Assembly: GCF_902499125.1 (NCBI RefSeq)
Contig: NZ_CABVPX010000010.1
Span: 62,001 to 126,000 of the forward strand
Reading direction: 5' to 3'
Source: Burkholderia arboris
Lineage (GTDB): Bacteria > Pseudomonadota > Gammaproteobacteria > Burkholderiales > Burkholderiaceae
Length of the DNA: 64,000 bases
Below are positions 1 through 8,067 of the stretch, one piece after another. Position 1 is the stretch's first letter. The number at the start of each line of letters is the position of its first letter. The position numbers were made by a program, and so were the translations under genes. The notes under the pieces were generated by a model that saw only the letters and a list, made by a program, of their open reading frames with translations, was not told where the DNA came from and did no database searches.

Positions 1-2
1 AA

Positions 3-695
3 CAGCAGTTCTATCTGATCGCCCCGCTCGCGCTGCTCGCGGTGCCTGCTGCGCGACACGTCGCGCTCGGTATCGCGGCCGTCGCGCTGTGCGCGGTCGC
101 GCATCTCGCGCTCTACCTGTCGGATGCGTCGCCGGTGCTGATCTACGCGTTTTCGCCGTGGAATTTCGCACTGATCGCGCTCGGCGGCGTCGGTGCGATG
201 GCGCTTGCCGACCGCGGCGCGGCCGCCGTGCGCCGTGTTCCACCCGGCTGGCTCGGCGCGGCAGGCGTCGTGTTCTTCCTCGCGCTGCCCGCGTGCACGA
301 CGTTGCCGGACGCAGTCGCGGGGCTCGCGGACCTCGGCCTGTCCGCGTCGCTCGGCGCGCTGATGCTGTGGATCGTCAGCGAACCCGACCATCCCGTCGT
401 CGCGCTGCTCGACCGGGGCCCGCTCGTCTATCTCGGCACGATCAGCTACGGCTTCTACCTGTTCCACAACCTGATTCCGACGCGCTTCGGCGTGCTGCCC
501 GCGTCCTTCGCGCACGTGCCGATGCCGGAAATCGTCCGCGACGCGCTGCCCGAAATGCTGCAATTCGCGCTGGCCGTGCTGCTCGCGCACTTGTCCTGGC
601 GCTATCTCGAAAAGCGGCTGCTCGACTTCAAGAAGCCGATCGCCGCGATGCTCGCCCGGCACTTCACTGCGCAACCGAGCGCGTCGCCGCGCTGA
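3..695 (+). CDS. bceU: Acyltransferase-3 family membrane protein, 5'-truncated (cepacian BceU)
   Basis: The reading frame is open from base 3 and runs to TGA at 693-695; the true start lies before the window. The first visible residues, QQFYLIAPLALL, match the conserved (E)EQFYL segment of acyltransferase-3 (OafA/NodX type) integral membrane O-acyltransferases, so roughly the N-terminal third is missing. At least five hydrophobic segments follow, and the tail (SWRYLEKRLLDFKK) has the usual W-x-Y/F-x-E-K-R-L ending. The family transfers acetyl or succinyl groups to sugars at the inner membrane. It lies beside galU/bceT and a second acyltransferase and would decorate cepacian, a heavily O-acetylated polymer. 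The bce name is from synteny as I recall it. Confidence 0.85.
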   Translation, partial: QQFYLIAPLALLAVPAARHVALGIAAVALCAVAHLALYLSDASPVLIYAFSPWNFALIALGGVGAMALADRGAAAVRRVPPGWLGAAGVVFFLALPACTTLPDAVAGLADLGLSASLGALMLWIVSEPDHPVVALLDRGPLVYLGTISYGFYLFHNLIPTRFGVLPASFAHVPMPEIVRDALPEMLQFALAVLLAHLSWRYLEKRLLDFKKPIAAMLARHFTAQPSASPR

Positions 696-1075
696 GCGTC
701 GCGCGGACGCGCACAAGAGCGCGGAAGGAAACAACACGCCCCGTCACGCCCGGGAGCCGATCCCGGCGATGCGCACCGCGTACTCGCGCGCCTCCGGCGA
801 ACCCGGATCCAGCGCGCGCATCGACGTGCATCGCGCCGGCGAACTCGCCGAGCCGCTTGCCCGGACGGACGCTTCGGCACCGGTTTCAGGCGCGGCGCCC
901 TACTTCGCCGGCGCACTCCGCTGCGCACGCAGCACCGCCCGCCACCCGAATCCGGCACGACGCGCCGGACGCACGCACCAGGATCGCGCGCCCGCACATG
1001 CAAAAAAGCCCCGGCGCCTGAGCGGCCGGGGCCAACGGAACAACCACCACCTGAAACAACGGAGCGCGCGGCTGC
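696..1075. other. Intergenic region between bceU and bceT
   Basis: About 380 bases between two converging genes. The only structure I can support is the minus-strand terminator at 1002-1032. All small frames here look like GC-rich chance frames without ribosome-binding sites. Confidence 0.5.
1002..1032 (-). terminator. Intrinsic terminator of bceT
   Basis: A perfect 8-bp stem, GCCCCGGC (1008-1015) with GCCGGGGC (1025-1032), has a 9-nt loop. Read on the minus strand it is followed by six T (AAAAAA at 1002-1007 on plus). It lies about 45 nt beyond the bceT stop codon. Confidence 0.8.
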
Positions 1076-1963
1076 TTATGCGACAGCAGCCAGCGCGGGC
1101 AAGCAGGTACGCAGGTACGCCTCGAATTCGCGGCTGACTTCCGGATGCTGGAGCGCCAGCTCGACGGTTGCCTTGAGATAGCCGATCTTGCTGCCGCAGT
1201 CGAAGCGCGTGCCGAAGTAGCGATACGCGAGCACCTGCTCGTTCGCGAGCAGCGACTGGACCGCATCGGTCAGTTGCAGTTCACCACCGGCGCCCGGCTT
1301 GAGCTTGCGCAGATGATCGAAGATCGTCGGCATGAACACGTAGCGGCCGACCACGCCGAGATTCGACGGCGCGTCCTCGGGCGCCGGCTTCTCGATGATG
1401 CCCGACAGCTTGATGACGTCCTCTTCCCATTCACGGCCTTCTACGACGCCGTACGAGCGGCTGTCCTCGCGTGCGATCGTTTCGACGCCGATCACCGAGC
1501 TGTGATAGTGGTCGAACACGTCGACGAGTTGCTTGAGCACCGGCTGTTCGCCGTGCAGCAGGTCGTCGGCGAGGATCACCGCGAACGGCTCGCCGTGCAC
1601 GAGCTTCTCCGCGCACAGCACCGCATGGCCGAGACCGAGCGCTTCCGGCTGGCGCACGTAGAAGCAGTTGACGTTGCTCGGCTTGATGCCGCGCACGAGT
1701 TCCAGCAGCTTTTCCTTGCCGCGCGCCTCGAGTTCGGCCTCGATCTCGTACGACTTGTCGAAGTGATCTTCGATCGCGCGCTTGCTGCGCCCGGTGACGA
1801 AGATCATCTCGGTGATACCGGCGTTGATCGCTTCCTCGACCGCGTACTGAATCAGCGGCTTGTCGACGACGGGCAACATCTCCTTCGGGCTCGCCTTCGT
1901 TGCCGGGAGGAACCGCGTGCCGAGACCGGCAACGGGGAACACGGCCTTGGTGACTTTCAACAT
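1076..1963 (-). CDS. bceT: UTP-glucose-1-phosphate uridylyltransferase (cepacian BceT / GalU)
   Basis: A 295-residue cytoplasmic nucleotidyltransferase making UDP-glucose from UTP and glucose-1-phosphate. The glycine-rich nucleotide loop G-L-G-T-R-F-L-P is at residues 13-20, followed by [10 protein letters not shown] typical of bacterial GalU; an ADD metal/nucleotide motif is near residue 131 and an EKP motif near 190. Length is normal for GalU. The ATG at 1963 has AGGA seven bases upstream. A possible promoter TTGGCA-17-TATGCC lies about 70-110 bases upstream on minus, inside a region with an 8-bp inverted repeat. UDP-glucose feeds UDP-galactose and UDP-glucuronate, all cepacian precursors. 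A separate housekeeping galU elsewhere is likely. Confidence 0.93.
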   Translation of the reverse strand: MLKVTKAVFPVAGLGTRFLPATKASPKEMLPVVDKPLIQYAVEEAINAGITEMIFVTGRSKRAIEDHFDKSYEIEAELEARGKEKLLELVRGIKPSNVNCFYVRQPEALGLGHAVLCAEKLVHGEPFAVILADDLLHGEQPVLKQLVDVFDHYHSSVIGVETIAREDSRSYGVVEGREWEEDVIKLSGIIEKPAPEDAPSNLGVVGRYVFMPTIFDHLRKLKPGAGGELQLTDAVQSLLANEQVLAYRYFGTRFDCGSKIGYLKATVELALQHPEVSREFEAYLRTCLPALAAVA

Positions 1964-2031
1964 GTTCGCATCCTGATTGCGTTGACTGCGCCGCGTCGCC
2001 CAGCGACCCGGCGCGATTGTGTTCCGAACGG

Positions 2032-2083
2032 CATATCGAGAATCGACGGCACTGCCAATTCCACTCCGCTCATTTTCGATATG
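2032..2083. repeat. Widely spaced 8-bp inverted repeat upstream of bceT
   Basis: CATATCGA at 2032-2039 and its exact complement TCGATATG at 2076-2083 are separated by 36 bases, about four helical turns centre to centre. They flank or overlap the likely bceT promoter. The left arm is part of a longer minus-strand string, CGATTCTCGATATGCC, that resembles one upstream of bceO. Possible operator pair; no protein is known to me for it. Confidence 0.35.
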
Positions 2084-2193
2084 GACTGAATGCCCAATGA
2101 TCCCGGAAAAAATATAATCCTTTCAATCCGGTCGATACTGCCGGATTGCATGCCGGCGCAGAAACAAATTACCGATTCTCCGGATACAAATTC

Positions 2194-2337
2194 TTACGAT
2201 TCAAATTCCTCGATATAGGGCACGCCGCCCCGCTCGAGGCCCGGCCGAATCGGTTCGTTCTTCAGCGCCTCGCGGTACGCCGACAGCACGGCCATGACCA
2301 GCAGTACTGCAGCGCTCGCGATCCAATGCATGTCCAT
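2194..2337 (-). CDS. Small single-pass membrane protein, 47 aa, unknown function
   Basis: The product has 47 residues: MDMHW, one hydrophobic helix (about residues 5-20, rich in A, V, L), then a charged tail ending PYIEEFES. A longer in-frame start exists at 2487, but the ATG at 2337 is preceded eight bases away by a perfect AAGGAG (CTCCTT at 2345-2350 on plus), the strongest Shine-Dalgarno in this area, so I chose it. It would be anchored N-terminus out or in with a short soluble tail of mixed charge. It lies between bceT and bceS, in opposite orientation to bceS, in locally AT-rich DNA. I recognise no family. Its position suggests, but does not prove, a link to cepacian production. Confidence 0.6.
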   Translation of the reverse strand: MDMHWIASAAVLLVMAVLSAYREALKNEPIRPGLERGGVPYIEEFES

Positions 2338-2555
2338 CTTGCCGCTCCTTGCATCAATCATCTGGAGCTTCAAACTATCAGAAAAAAATCGGCAAATAAT
2401 TGAAGCCCCCCCGTGGAACCGCTTTCGGATCGCGATAAACCCATGATGTGGAATACCGATATTTCCCGGCGAGATTTTTTTATTCATTGATCGAATTCTT
2501 GCGCATTACGATTGAATGAAACTCCCCGTCAATCCGTCGCAAGGAACCGAATCGC

Positions 2556-3731
2556 ATGCAAGCTTTCAGCGGATCGTCTCTGACCGCGCCGCCCGTCGCC
2601 GATCACAAGGAACACGTGATCGACGCGATGCGCGGTTTCGCGGCGCTGCTCGTCGCCTATTTCCACTGCCGCCAGATCGTCTGGGTCGGCATGCAGAGCT
2701 TCCATCAGGCTTACGGTCATGCACTGAACCCGGGCGTGATAGCCGGTTACCTGACCTTCCCGTTCGCGTGGGGCTCCGCCGGCGTGCCGATCTTCTTCGT
2801 GATCAGCGGCTACTGCATCCACCGCAACGCGGCGCTCAAGCTCGCGGCCAATCCTGCGTACCGTCTCGACGCGCCCAACTTCTGGGTGCGCCGGTTCGCG
2901 CGCATCTACCCGGTGCTGCTCGCCGCGCTGCTGTTCACGCTCGCGCTCGACTCGGTCAGCCTGCAGATCGAGCCCGTCAGCCACAAGATCCGCGACGTCG
3001 GCCTCCTCGCGTTCCTCGTGAACCTGTTCTCGCTGCAAGGCGTGGCCGGCTACACGTACGGGTCGAACGGCGCACTGTGGACGCTGTCGCTCGAAGTGCA
3101 GTTCTACGCGATCTACCCGCTGCTGTTCGCGCTGCGCCGCCGGATCGGCATGCCGGCCGTGGTGGCCGCGGTCGCGCTCGTCAACGTCGCGTCGGCGTGG
3201 CTGCTCGAACGGCACGACCTGCAGTTCTTCACGTCGTACTGGCTGTCCTGGACGATCGGCGCGTGGATTGCCGATGTGCGCGCGCAGCAGGCGCGCGGCA
3301 CGGCCACCGTACCGTCGCGCGCGTGGTACGCCGCGGCCGCCGTGCTGCTGGCCGCCGGCTGCGGCGCGTTCCATTTCGGCCAGTACGGCGCCTTCCAGCT
3401 GTGGTCGGCCGGCTTCGCGTGCTTCCTGTACCGCGCGCTCGCCCGCCCGCCGCGCCCGACGCCGCCGCTGCGGGTGCTGAGCTGGTTCGGCGACTTCAGC
3501 TATTCGCTGTACCTGGTCCACCTGCCGCTGTTCGTCTGCCTCGGCTCGGTGCTGTTCCACTCCGAGCTGCAACTGTCGATCTGGCCGTCGTTCGCGTTCA
3601 TGGCCGCCGCGATCCCGGTCGCCTACCTGTTCTACCGGATGTTCGAGCGGCCGGCGATGCTGTGGTCGGCCAGCTTCAAGCCCGCACGCCCTGCCCGCGT
3701 GGCCACGCCGGCGCCCGAACGGGCCGTCTGA
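2556..3731 (+). CDS. bceS: Acyltransferase-3 family membrane O-acyltransferase (cepacian BceS)
   Basis: A 391-residue polytopic protein with about ten hydrophobic segments. The family signature R-x10-H is present near residue 25 (MRGFAALLVAYFH), and the SLEVQFYAIYPL segment near residue 178 matches the conserved (E)EQFY block. It is expected to transfer acyl groups from the cytoplasm to lipid-linked sugars or polymer. The ATG at 2556 has AAGGA about 11 bases upstream; a longer frame starting at 2516 is in another frame and has no family match. A strong terminator follows at 3753-3788, so it is probably transcribed alone. Third O-acyltransferase of the cluster, fitting the high acetylation of cepacian. 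Confidence 0.9.
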   Translation: MQAFSGSSLTAPPVADHKEHVIDAMRGFAALLVAYFHCRQIVWVGMQSFHQAYGHALNPGVIAGYLTFPFAWGSAGVPIFFVISGYCIHRNAALKLAANPAYRLDAPNFWVRRFARIYPVLLAALLFTLALDSVSLQIEPVSHKIRDVGLLAFLVNLFSLQGVAGYTYGSNGALWTLSLEVQFYAIYPLLFALRRRIGMPAVVAAVALVNVASAWLLERHDLQFFTSYWLSWTIGAWIADVRAQQARGTATVPSRAWYAAAAVLLAAGCGAFHFGQYGAFQLWSAGFACFLYRALARPPRPTPPLRVLSWFGDFSYSLYLVHLPLFVCLGSVLFHSELQLSIWPSFAFMAAAIPVAYLFYRMFERPAMLWSASFKPARPARVATPAPERAV

Positions 3732-3752
3732 CGGAATTGGCCGGGTTTCGAC

Positions 3753-3788
3753 GCCCCCGTCCGGCATTGGGCCGTGCGGGGGCTTTTT
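3753..3788 (+). terminator. Intrinsic terminator of bceS
   Basis: Stem GCCCCCG (3753-3759) with CGGGGGC (3777-3783) and an extra CCGG/GGCC-rich loop, followed directly by TTTTT (3784-3788). Confidence 0.85.
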
Positions 3789-4026
3789 CATGGCCGGCAC
3801 GCGGTTGGGTGCCGGGTTGCGCGGGATGGGGCAGCCCACGGCGGTCCGGCCGCGCTACGGCCCGCGTGGGCTGCCTCTGGCCGGTTTCCGCCGCATGACT
3901 GCCCCCGCGCGGGATGTCGCTTCACGATCGCCCTCGAAACGCGACCGGTCGATTTCGCACCTCGCACCTCTCCCGCGCCTCGCCAACCACCCCGCCCGCC
4001 ACTCGCCCGCAAGCCACGCGCCCCGA

Positions 4027-4065
4027 AAAGCAAAGCCCCCACGCGGCTCAACACCGCATGAGGGC
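4027..4065 (-). terminator. Probable terminator of bceR
   Basis: Arms GCCCCCACGCGG (4035-4046) and CCGCATGAGGGC (4054-4065) form a 12-bp stem with two mismatches. On the minus strand it is followed by the T-rich run TTTGCTTTTC. Confidence 0.55.
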
Positions 4066-4095
4066 CCGTTTCCCGCCGGCGCGCGCCGGCTACCG

Positions 4096-6558
4096 CTACG
4101 ACTTCTTCGCCTTCGCGGCTTTCGCCGTATCCGACAGGATCTTCTCGACCCGCTCCACGTAGGTTTCGGTCCCGAACCGGCGCACCGCGGTCGCGCGCCC
4201 GCTCGCGACGAGCCGCTCGCGCAGCGCGCCGTCGCGCTTCAGCGTAGCCAGCGCGTCGGCCAGCGCGGCGGCGTCACCCGGCTCGCAGAGCAGCCCGTTG
4301 TCGCCGTCCTCGATGATCTCGACGACACCGCCCGCGCGGGCCGCGACAACCGGCCGGCGCGCGAGCATTCCCTCGACGATCACGCGCCCGAACGGCTCCG
4401 GCGTGATCGACGTATGCGCGACGACGTCCACCGCCGTCATGCAGGCGGCCACGTCGCGCTGGAACCCGAGGAAATGCACGCGCTCGTCCATCCCGTGCCG
4501 CGCGACGTATTCGTGCAGCCGCGCCGCATAGTCGTCCTCGCCGAACAGCGGCGCGCCGACCAGCACCACGTGCATGTCGGGATGCCGCGCGGCGGCTTCC
4601 AGCAGCACGTGCTGCCCCTTCCAGCGCGCGAGACGGCTGAACGAGCCGACGAGCCACGCCGCCCCCGGCAACCCGAGGCGGGCGCGCAGCGAGGCCTGGC
4701 TGACGCCGTCCAGCGCATCGAACGGTTCGGCCGAAATACCGTTGAACACGACGTCGACGTGCTGCGGCGTGAAGCCCGTCAGCGCACGGAACGCCTGCGC
4801 GGACGCGTCGGAGTTCGCGATCACGCGCGTGACGCCGAGCCGCGCGCAGTACTTGATCGCCAGCAACTGCTTGCTGCCGAAATGGTCGGTGCTGACGATG
4901 TCGCGCAGGTGCCAGACCACCGGCTTGCGGGCGAGCCGCCCGGCGAGCGCGGCGACCACCATCGCACGCTGCGTGTTCGCGTAGATCACCTCGGCGCGGC
5001 GCGCGCGGCGCGCGACGTCGCGCACCAGCCGCACAAGCTGCTTCACCGCGCCGGGCGACACGCCGCCCTGCTTGCGCACGCCCGCGAGCGCGCCCTGCTC
5101 GACCACGTCGACACGCGCGCCGATCTCGTCGAGCGCCGCGCGGAACGGGCCGTCGTCGAACAGCAGCACGTCGGCGTTCGCGCGCATGTGCTTCATGATC
5201 TCGAGCAGCGACAGCTCGGCGCCGCCGAGCACGCCGCTCTGGTCGAGCACGAGCGTCGCCGGGCCGCGCGCGGCCGGCATCGGTGCGGCCGCGCCGCGCT
5301 GCGCGGTCGAGCCGGGCAGCGCCGCCTCCACATAGTCGAGGAAGCGCCGCCGGAACGTATCGGCGGAAAACCGCGCCGCGTTCGCGCGGCAGGCGACTGG
5401 CGTGAAACGTTGCGGCGCCCGCTCGAAATCGTCGACGGCCGCGATAACCGCGTGCGGCGTCTGTTCGTCGAAGAACAGCCCGGTCGGGTTCAGGTTCGAT
5501 TGCGGATCGAGCACGGTCTCGAGCGCGCCGCCCTTGCCGTACGCGATCACCGGCGTGCCGCACGCCTGCGCCTCGACCACCGAAATCCCGAAATCCTCCT
5601 CGGCCGCGAACACGAACGCCTTCGCGCGCCGCATCCGGTCGTGCAGCACCGCGAACGGCTGATAGCCCATGATCTCGACGTTCGGGCCGGCCTTCGCGCG
5701 GATCTTCTGCATCTCGGGGCCGTCGCCGATCACGACGAGCTTGCGCTCGGGCGTGCGCGAAAACGCTTCGACGATCAGGTCGATCTTCTTGTACGGCACC
5801 ATCCGCGACGCGGTCAGGTAGAAATCCTCCTTCTCCGCGTTCAGCGAAAACGCGTCGACGTCGACCGGCGGGAAGATCACCGCCGCGTCGCGGTGGTAGA
5901 CCTTCTTGATGCGCCGCGCGATGAACGCGGAATTCGCGACGAAGCCGTCCACCGCATTCGCGGTGCGCGTGTCCCAGTTGCGGATGTAATGCAGGATCAT
6001 CCGCGCGAGCAGCGATTTCGGCCCGTGCGTGAGATTCGACTGCTCCAGATACTGGTGCTGCAGGTCCCATGCATAGCGGATCGGCGAATGCACGTAGCTG
6101 ATGTGCACCTGGTCCGGCCCCGTCAGCACGCCCTTCGCGACCGCGTGGCTGCTCGAGATCACGAGGTCGTACTCCGACACGTCGAGCTGCTCGATCGCGA
6201 GCGGCATCAGCGGCAGGTAACTGCGGTATTTGGTGCGCGCGAACGGCAGTTTCTGGATGAACGACGTCGTCACCGGCTTGCCGCGCACGAACGCGCGGTC
6301 GTCGAGAAAATCGACGAGGCTGAACAGGTCGGCGTCGGGAAAGCACGCGACGATCTGTTCGAGCACGCGCTCGGCCCCGGCATAGGTGACGAGCCAGTCG
6401 TGGACGATCGCCACGCGCAGCGCGCGCGACGGCTGCCGCGCGCCGGCCCGCTCGGCCGGCACCGGCCGGCGCAGTGCAGTGACATCGCCGGCTTCGGCCA
6501 CGGCGGCATCGGCCGTGGCGAGATTCAATACGGCGTGTTCCGCCAGATCGCGATTCAT
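4096..6558 (-). CDS. bceR: Two-domain GT4 glycosyltransferase (cepacian BceR)
   Basis: An 820-residue protein with two GT-B fold, family GT4-like domains in tandem. Domain 1 (about 45-425) starts with RVAIVHDWLVTYAGAER and has the E-x7-E block EEDFGISVVEA near residue 320. Domain 2 (about 440-815) starts LVLDQSGVLGGAE and has TPEPFGRVIVEG near residue 720. It ends in a lysine-rich tail. It probably adds two successive sugars to the undecaprenyl-linked cepacian repeat unit on the cytoplasmic side. The ATG at 6558 overlaps the bceQ stop (ATGA), so translation is coupled; the open frame runs upstream to 7887 but that part is antiphase bceQ. Donor sugars cannot be read from sequence. Confidence 0.9.
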   Translation of the reverse strand: MNRDLAEHAVLNLATADAAVAEAGDVTALRRPVPAERAGARQPSRALRVAIVHDWLVTYAGAERVLEQIVACFPDADLFSLVDFLDDRAFVRGKPVTTSFIQKLPFARTKYRSYLPLMPLAIEQLDVSEYDLVISSSHAVAKGVLTGPDQVHISYVHSPIRYAWDLQHQYLEQSNLTHGPKSLLARMILHYIRNWDTRTANAVDGFVANSAFIARRIKKVYHRDAAVIFPPVDVDAFSLNAEKEDFYLTASRMVPYKKIDLIVEAFSRTPERKLVVIGDGPEMQKIRAKAGPNVEIMGYQPFAVLHDRMRRAKAFVFAAEEDFGISVVEAQACGTPVIAYGKGGALETVLDPQSNLNPTGLFFDEQTPHAVIAAVDDFERAPQRFTPVACRANAARFSADTFRRRFLDYVEAALPGSTAQRGAAAPMPAARGPATLVLDQSGVLGGAELSLLEIMKHMRANADVLLFDDGPFRAALDEIGARVDVVEQGALAGVRKQGGVSPGAVKQLVRLVRDVARRARRAEVIYANTQRAMVVAALAGRLARKPVVWHLRDIVSTDHFGSKQLLAIKYCARLGVTRVIANSDASAQAFRALTGFTPQHVDVVFNGISAEPFDALDGVSQASLRARLGLPGAAWLVGSFSRLARWKGQHVLLEAAARHPDMHVVLVGAPLFGEDDYAARLHEYVARHGMDERVHFLGFQRDVAACMTAVDVVAHTSITPEPFGRVIVEGMLARRPVVAARAGGVVEIIEDGDNGLLCEPGDAAALADALATLKRDGALRERLVASGRATAVRRFGTETYVERVEKILSDTAKAAKAKKS

Positions 6559-8021
6559 ACGGTTTTCCTCGCATTGAGACGGACAAACAGGTCGCGCACG
6601 AGCGCGCGCAATCCCGGCGTCATCGTGAGCGACCACGCAACATTCAGCACCAGCACGACCGCGCACATGCCGATCGACTCGCCGAGCCCCGGCCATGCCT
6701 GCGCCAGAAACAGGCTCGCGAGCAGGAAGGCGAGATGCGCGAGCATGTCGAGCACGATCGCGCGCATCCGGATCGCCGACAGATACAGCAGCACGCCGTA
6801 GTCGACGAGCGCGCGCGCCGCGACGACCACCGCCGCGCCGATCAGCCCGAAGTGATGAATGCCGAACCACAGGCCGCCGACGAAGAACGGCATCTCGACC
6901 AGCCCGGCGAATGCCGCGCGGGCCGGATTGACCTGCGACTGGATCAGGATCCGCGTGACGCTCGCCTGGCCGACGAGCCACACGCTGACCACCAGCACGC
7001 GCCCGACCGGCGCCGAATGCACGGCGAGATCGGCGCCGACCCACAGCGTGAGGAACGGCGCGAGCGCGAAGATCGCGACGATGCCAACCGGCGTGAACAC
7101 GCCGTTCAGGAATTCGAGCGACTGGCGCGCGAGCGTGTCGGCATGGTCGCGGCCGACCGCCGACAGGCGCGGGAACAGCGTGCGCACGAGCGCGTTCGGC
7201 AGCATGTTCAGCCGCGTGACGAGGTTCTGCGGCACCGTGTAGTAGGTGACGAACTTCGCGCCCATGCCGGCGCCGAGCATCACGCGGTCGAGCGTGTCGG
7301 CGATCATGCTCGTCGTGCTCGCGATCAGCATCCAGCCGCCGAAGTTGAACAGCCCTTTCGCGGTGCCCCACTGCGGCGGGTCGATGCGCCGGATCCCGAG
7401 CACCTTGATGCTGGCCTGGCCGAGCATCACCGCCGCGATCAGGCGCGCGACGACGGCCGCCGCGAGCACCGTCTGCAGGTTCGGCGCGATCCACCAAGCG
7501 GCGCCGAGCGGCAGCAGCTGGAACAGGAACGTGCCGATTGTCTGGTTCGTGTTGAACACGCCGAACCGCTCGGCGCCGTTGATCGCGCCGGCGAACACCC
7601 ACGACACGTTCGCGAGCGGAATCGCGAGCGCGAGCCACGGCAGCGCGAGATACACCTCGTGCTGCATCGCGGCCGACACCTTCGTGAAGTACGCGGTATA
7701 GATGAACGCGCCGAAATAGATCAGCAGCCCGCCGACGATGCCGGTGCCGAGATTCAGCCAGAACGCGCTCCAGAACACGCGCGCGCTTTCGTCGGCGTTG
7801 CCGCTCGCGAGCGCCTTCGAGATGTGGTTCTGCGCGGCCATGCTCATCCCGAGATCGAGGATCCCGAAATAGCCGATCAGCGTCCACACGAGGCTGACGA
7901 CGCCATAGCGCTCGACGCCGAGCGTGTGGATATAGGCGGGCACCGTCACCAGCGACACGAAGGTCGGCAGGATCAGCCCGATGAAGTTGATCGAAACGTT
8001 CTTGAGTATGCCTTTGTCCAT
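6555..8021 (-). CDS. bceQ: Wzx-type oligosaccharide flippase (cepacian BceQ)
   Basis: A 488-residue polytopic membrane protein with about 12-14 hydrophobic helices, of the polysaccharide-biosynthesis (RfbX/Wzx) branch of the MOP superfamily. The N-terminal segment INFIGLILPTFVSLVTVPAY is typical, as is a long hydrophobic C-terminal half with few charges. It should move the lipid-linked cepacian repeat from the inner to the outer leaflet of the inner membrane. The ATG at 8021 has AAGG seven bases upstream. It is the middle gene of a bceP-bceQ-bceR minus-strand operon, 46 bases after bceP and overlapping bceR by four bases. Confidence 0.9.
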   Translation of the reverse strand: MDKGILKNVSINFIGLILPTFVSLVTVPAYIHTLGVERYGVVSLVWTLIGYFGILDLGMSMAAQNHISKALASGNADESARVFWSAFWLNLGTGIVGGLLIYFGAFIYTAYFTKVSAAMQHEVYLALPWLALAIPLANVSWVFAGAINGAERFGVFNTNQTIGTFLFQLLPLGAAWWIAPNLQTVLAAAVVARLIAAVMLGQASIKVLGIRRIDPPQWGTAKGLFNFGGWMLIASTTSMIADTLDRVMLGAGMGAKFVTYYTVPQNLVTRLNMLPNALVRTLFPRLSAVGRDHADTLARQSLEFLNGVFTPVGIVAIFALAPFLTLWVGADLAVHSAPVGRVLVVSVWLVGQASVTRILIQSQVNPARAAFAGLVEMPFFVGGLWFGIHHFGLIGAAVVVAARALVDYGVLLYLSAIRMRAIVLDMLAHLAFLLASLFLAQAWPGLGESIGMCAVVLVLNVAWSLTMTPGLRALVRDLFVRLNARKTV

Positions 8022-8067
8022 GCTTAAGCCTTGAGTGACGTCGACGGCGACGACGGCGCGCCGCCCG

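Larger units (their letters stand above)
3732..4095. other. Intergenic region between converging bceS and bceR
   Basis: Holds the two terminators listed separately, one for each converging gene. Between 3790 and 4026 I see no credible gene or further structure. Confidence 0.6.

Noticed and set aside
1957-2151. 64-residue minus frame upstream of bceT
   Set aside because: No ribosome-binding site; it covers the predicted bceT promoter and overlaps the bceT start.
2194-2487. 97-residue version of the small membrane protein
   Set aside because: The upstream 50 residues are not typical coding and no ribosome-binding site precedes 2487, while 2337 has a perfect one.
3790-6801. 1003-residue plus-strand open frame
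   Set aside because: Antisense of bceR and bceQ, very Arg/His-rich; no start signal or family motif.
4096-7887. 1263-residue extension of the BceR frame
   Set aside because: The part beyond 6558 overlaps bceQ out of frame and has no motifs; ATG 6558 coupled to the bceQ stop is the real start.
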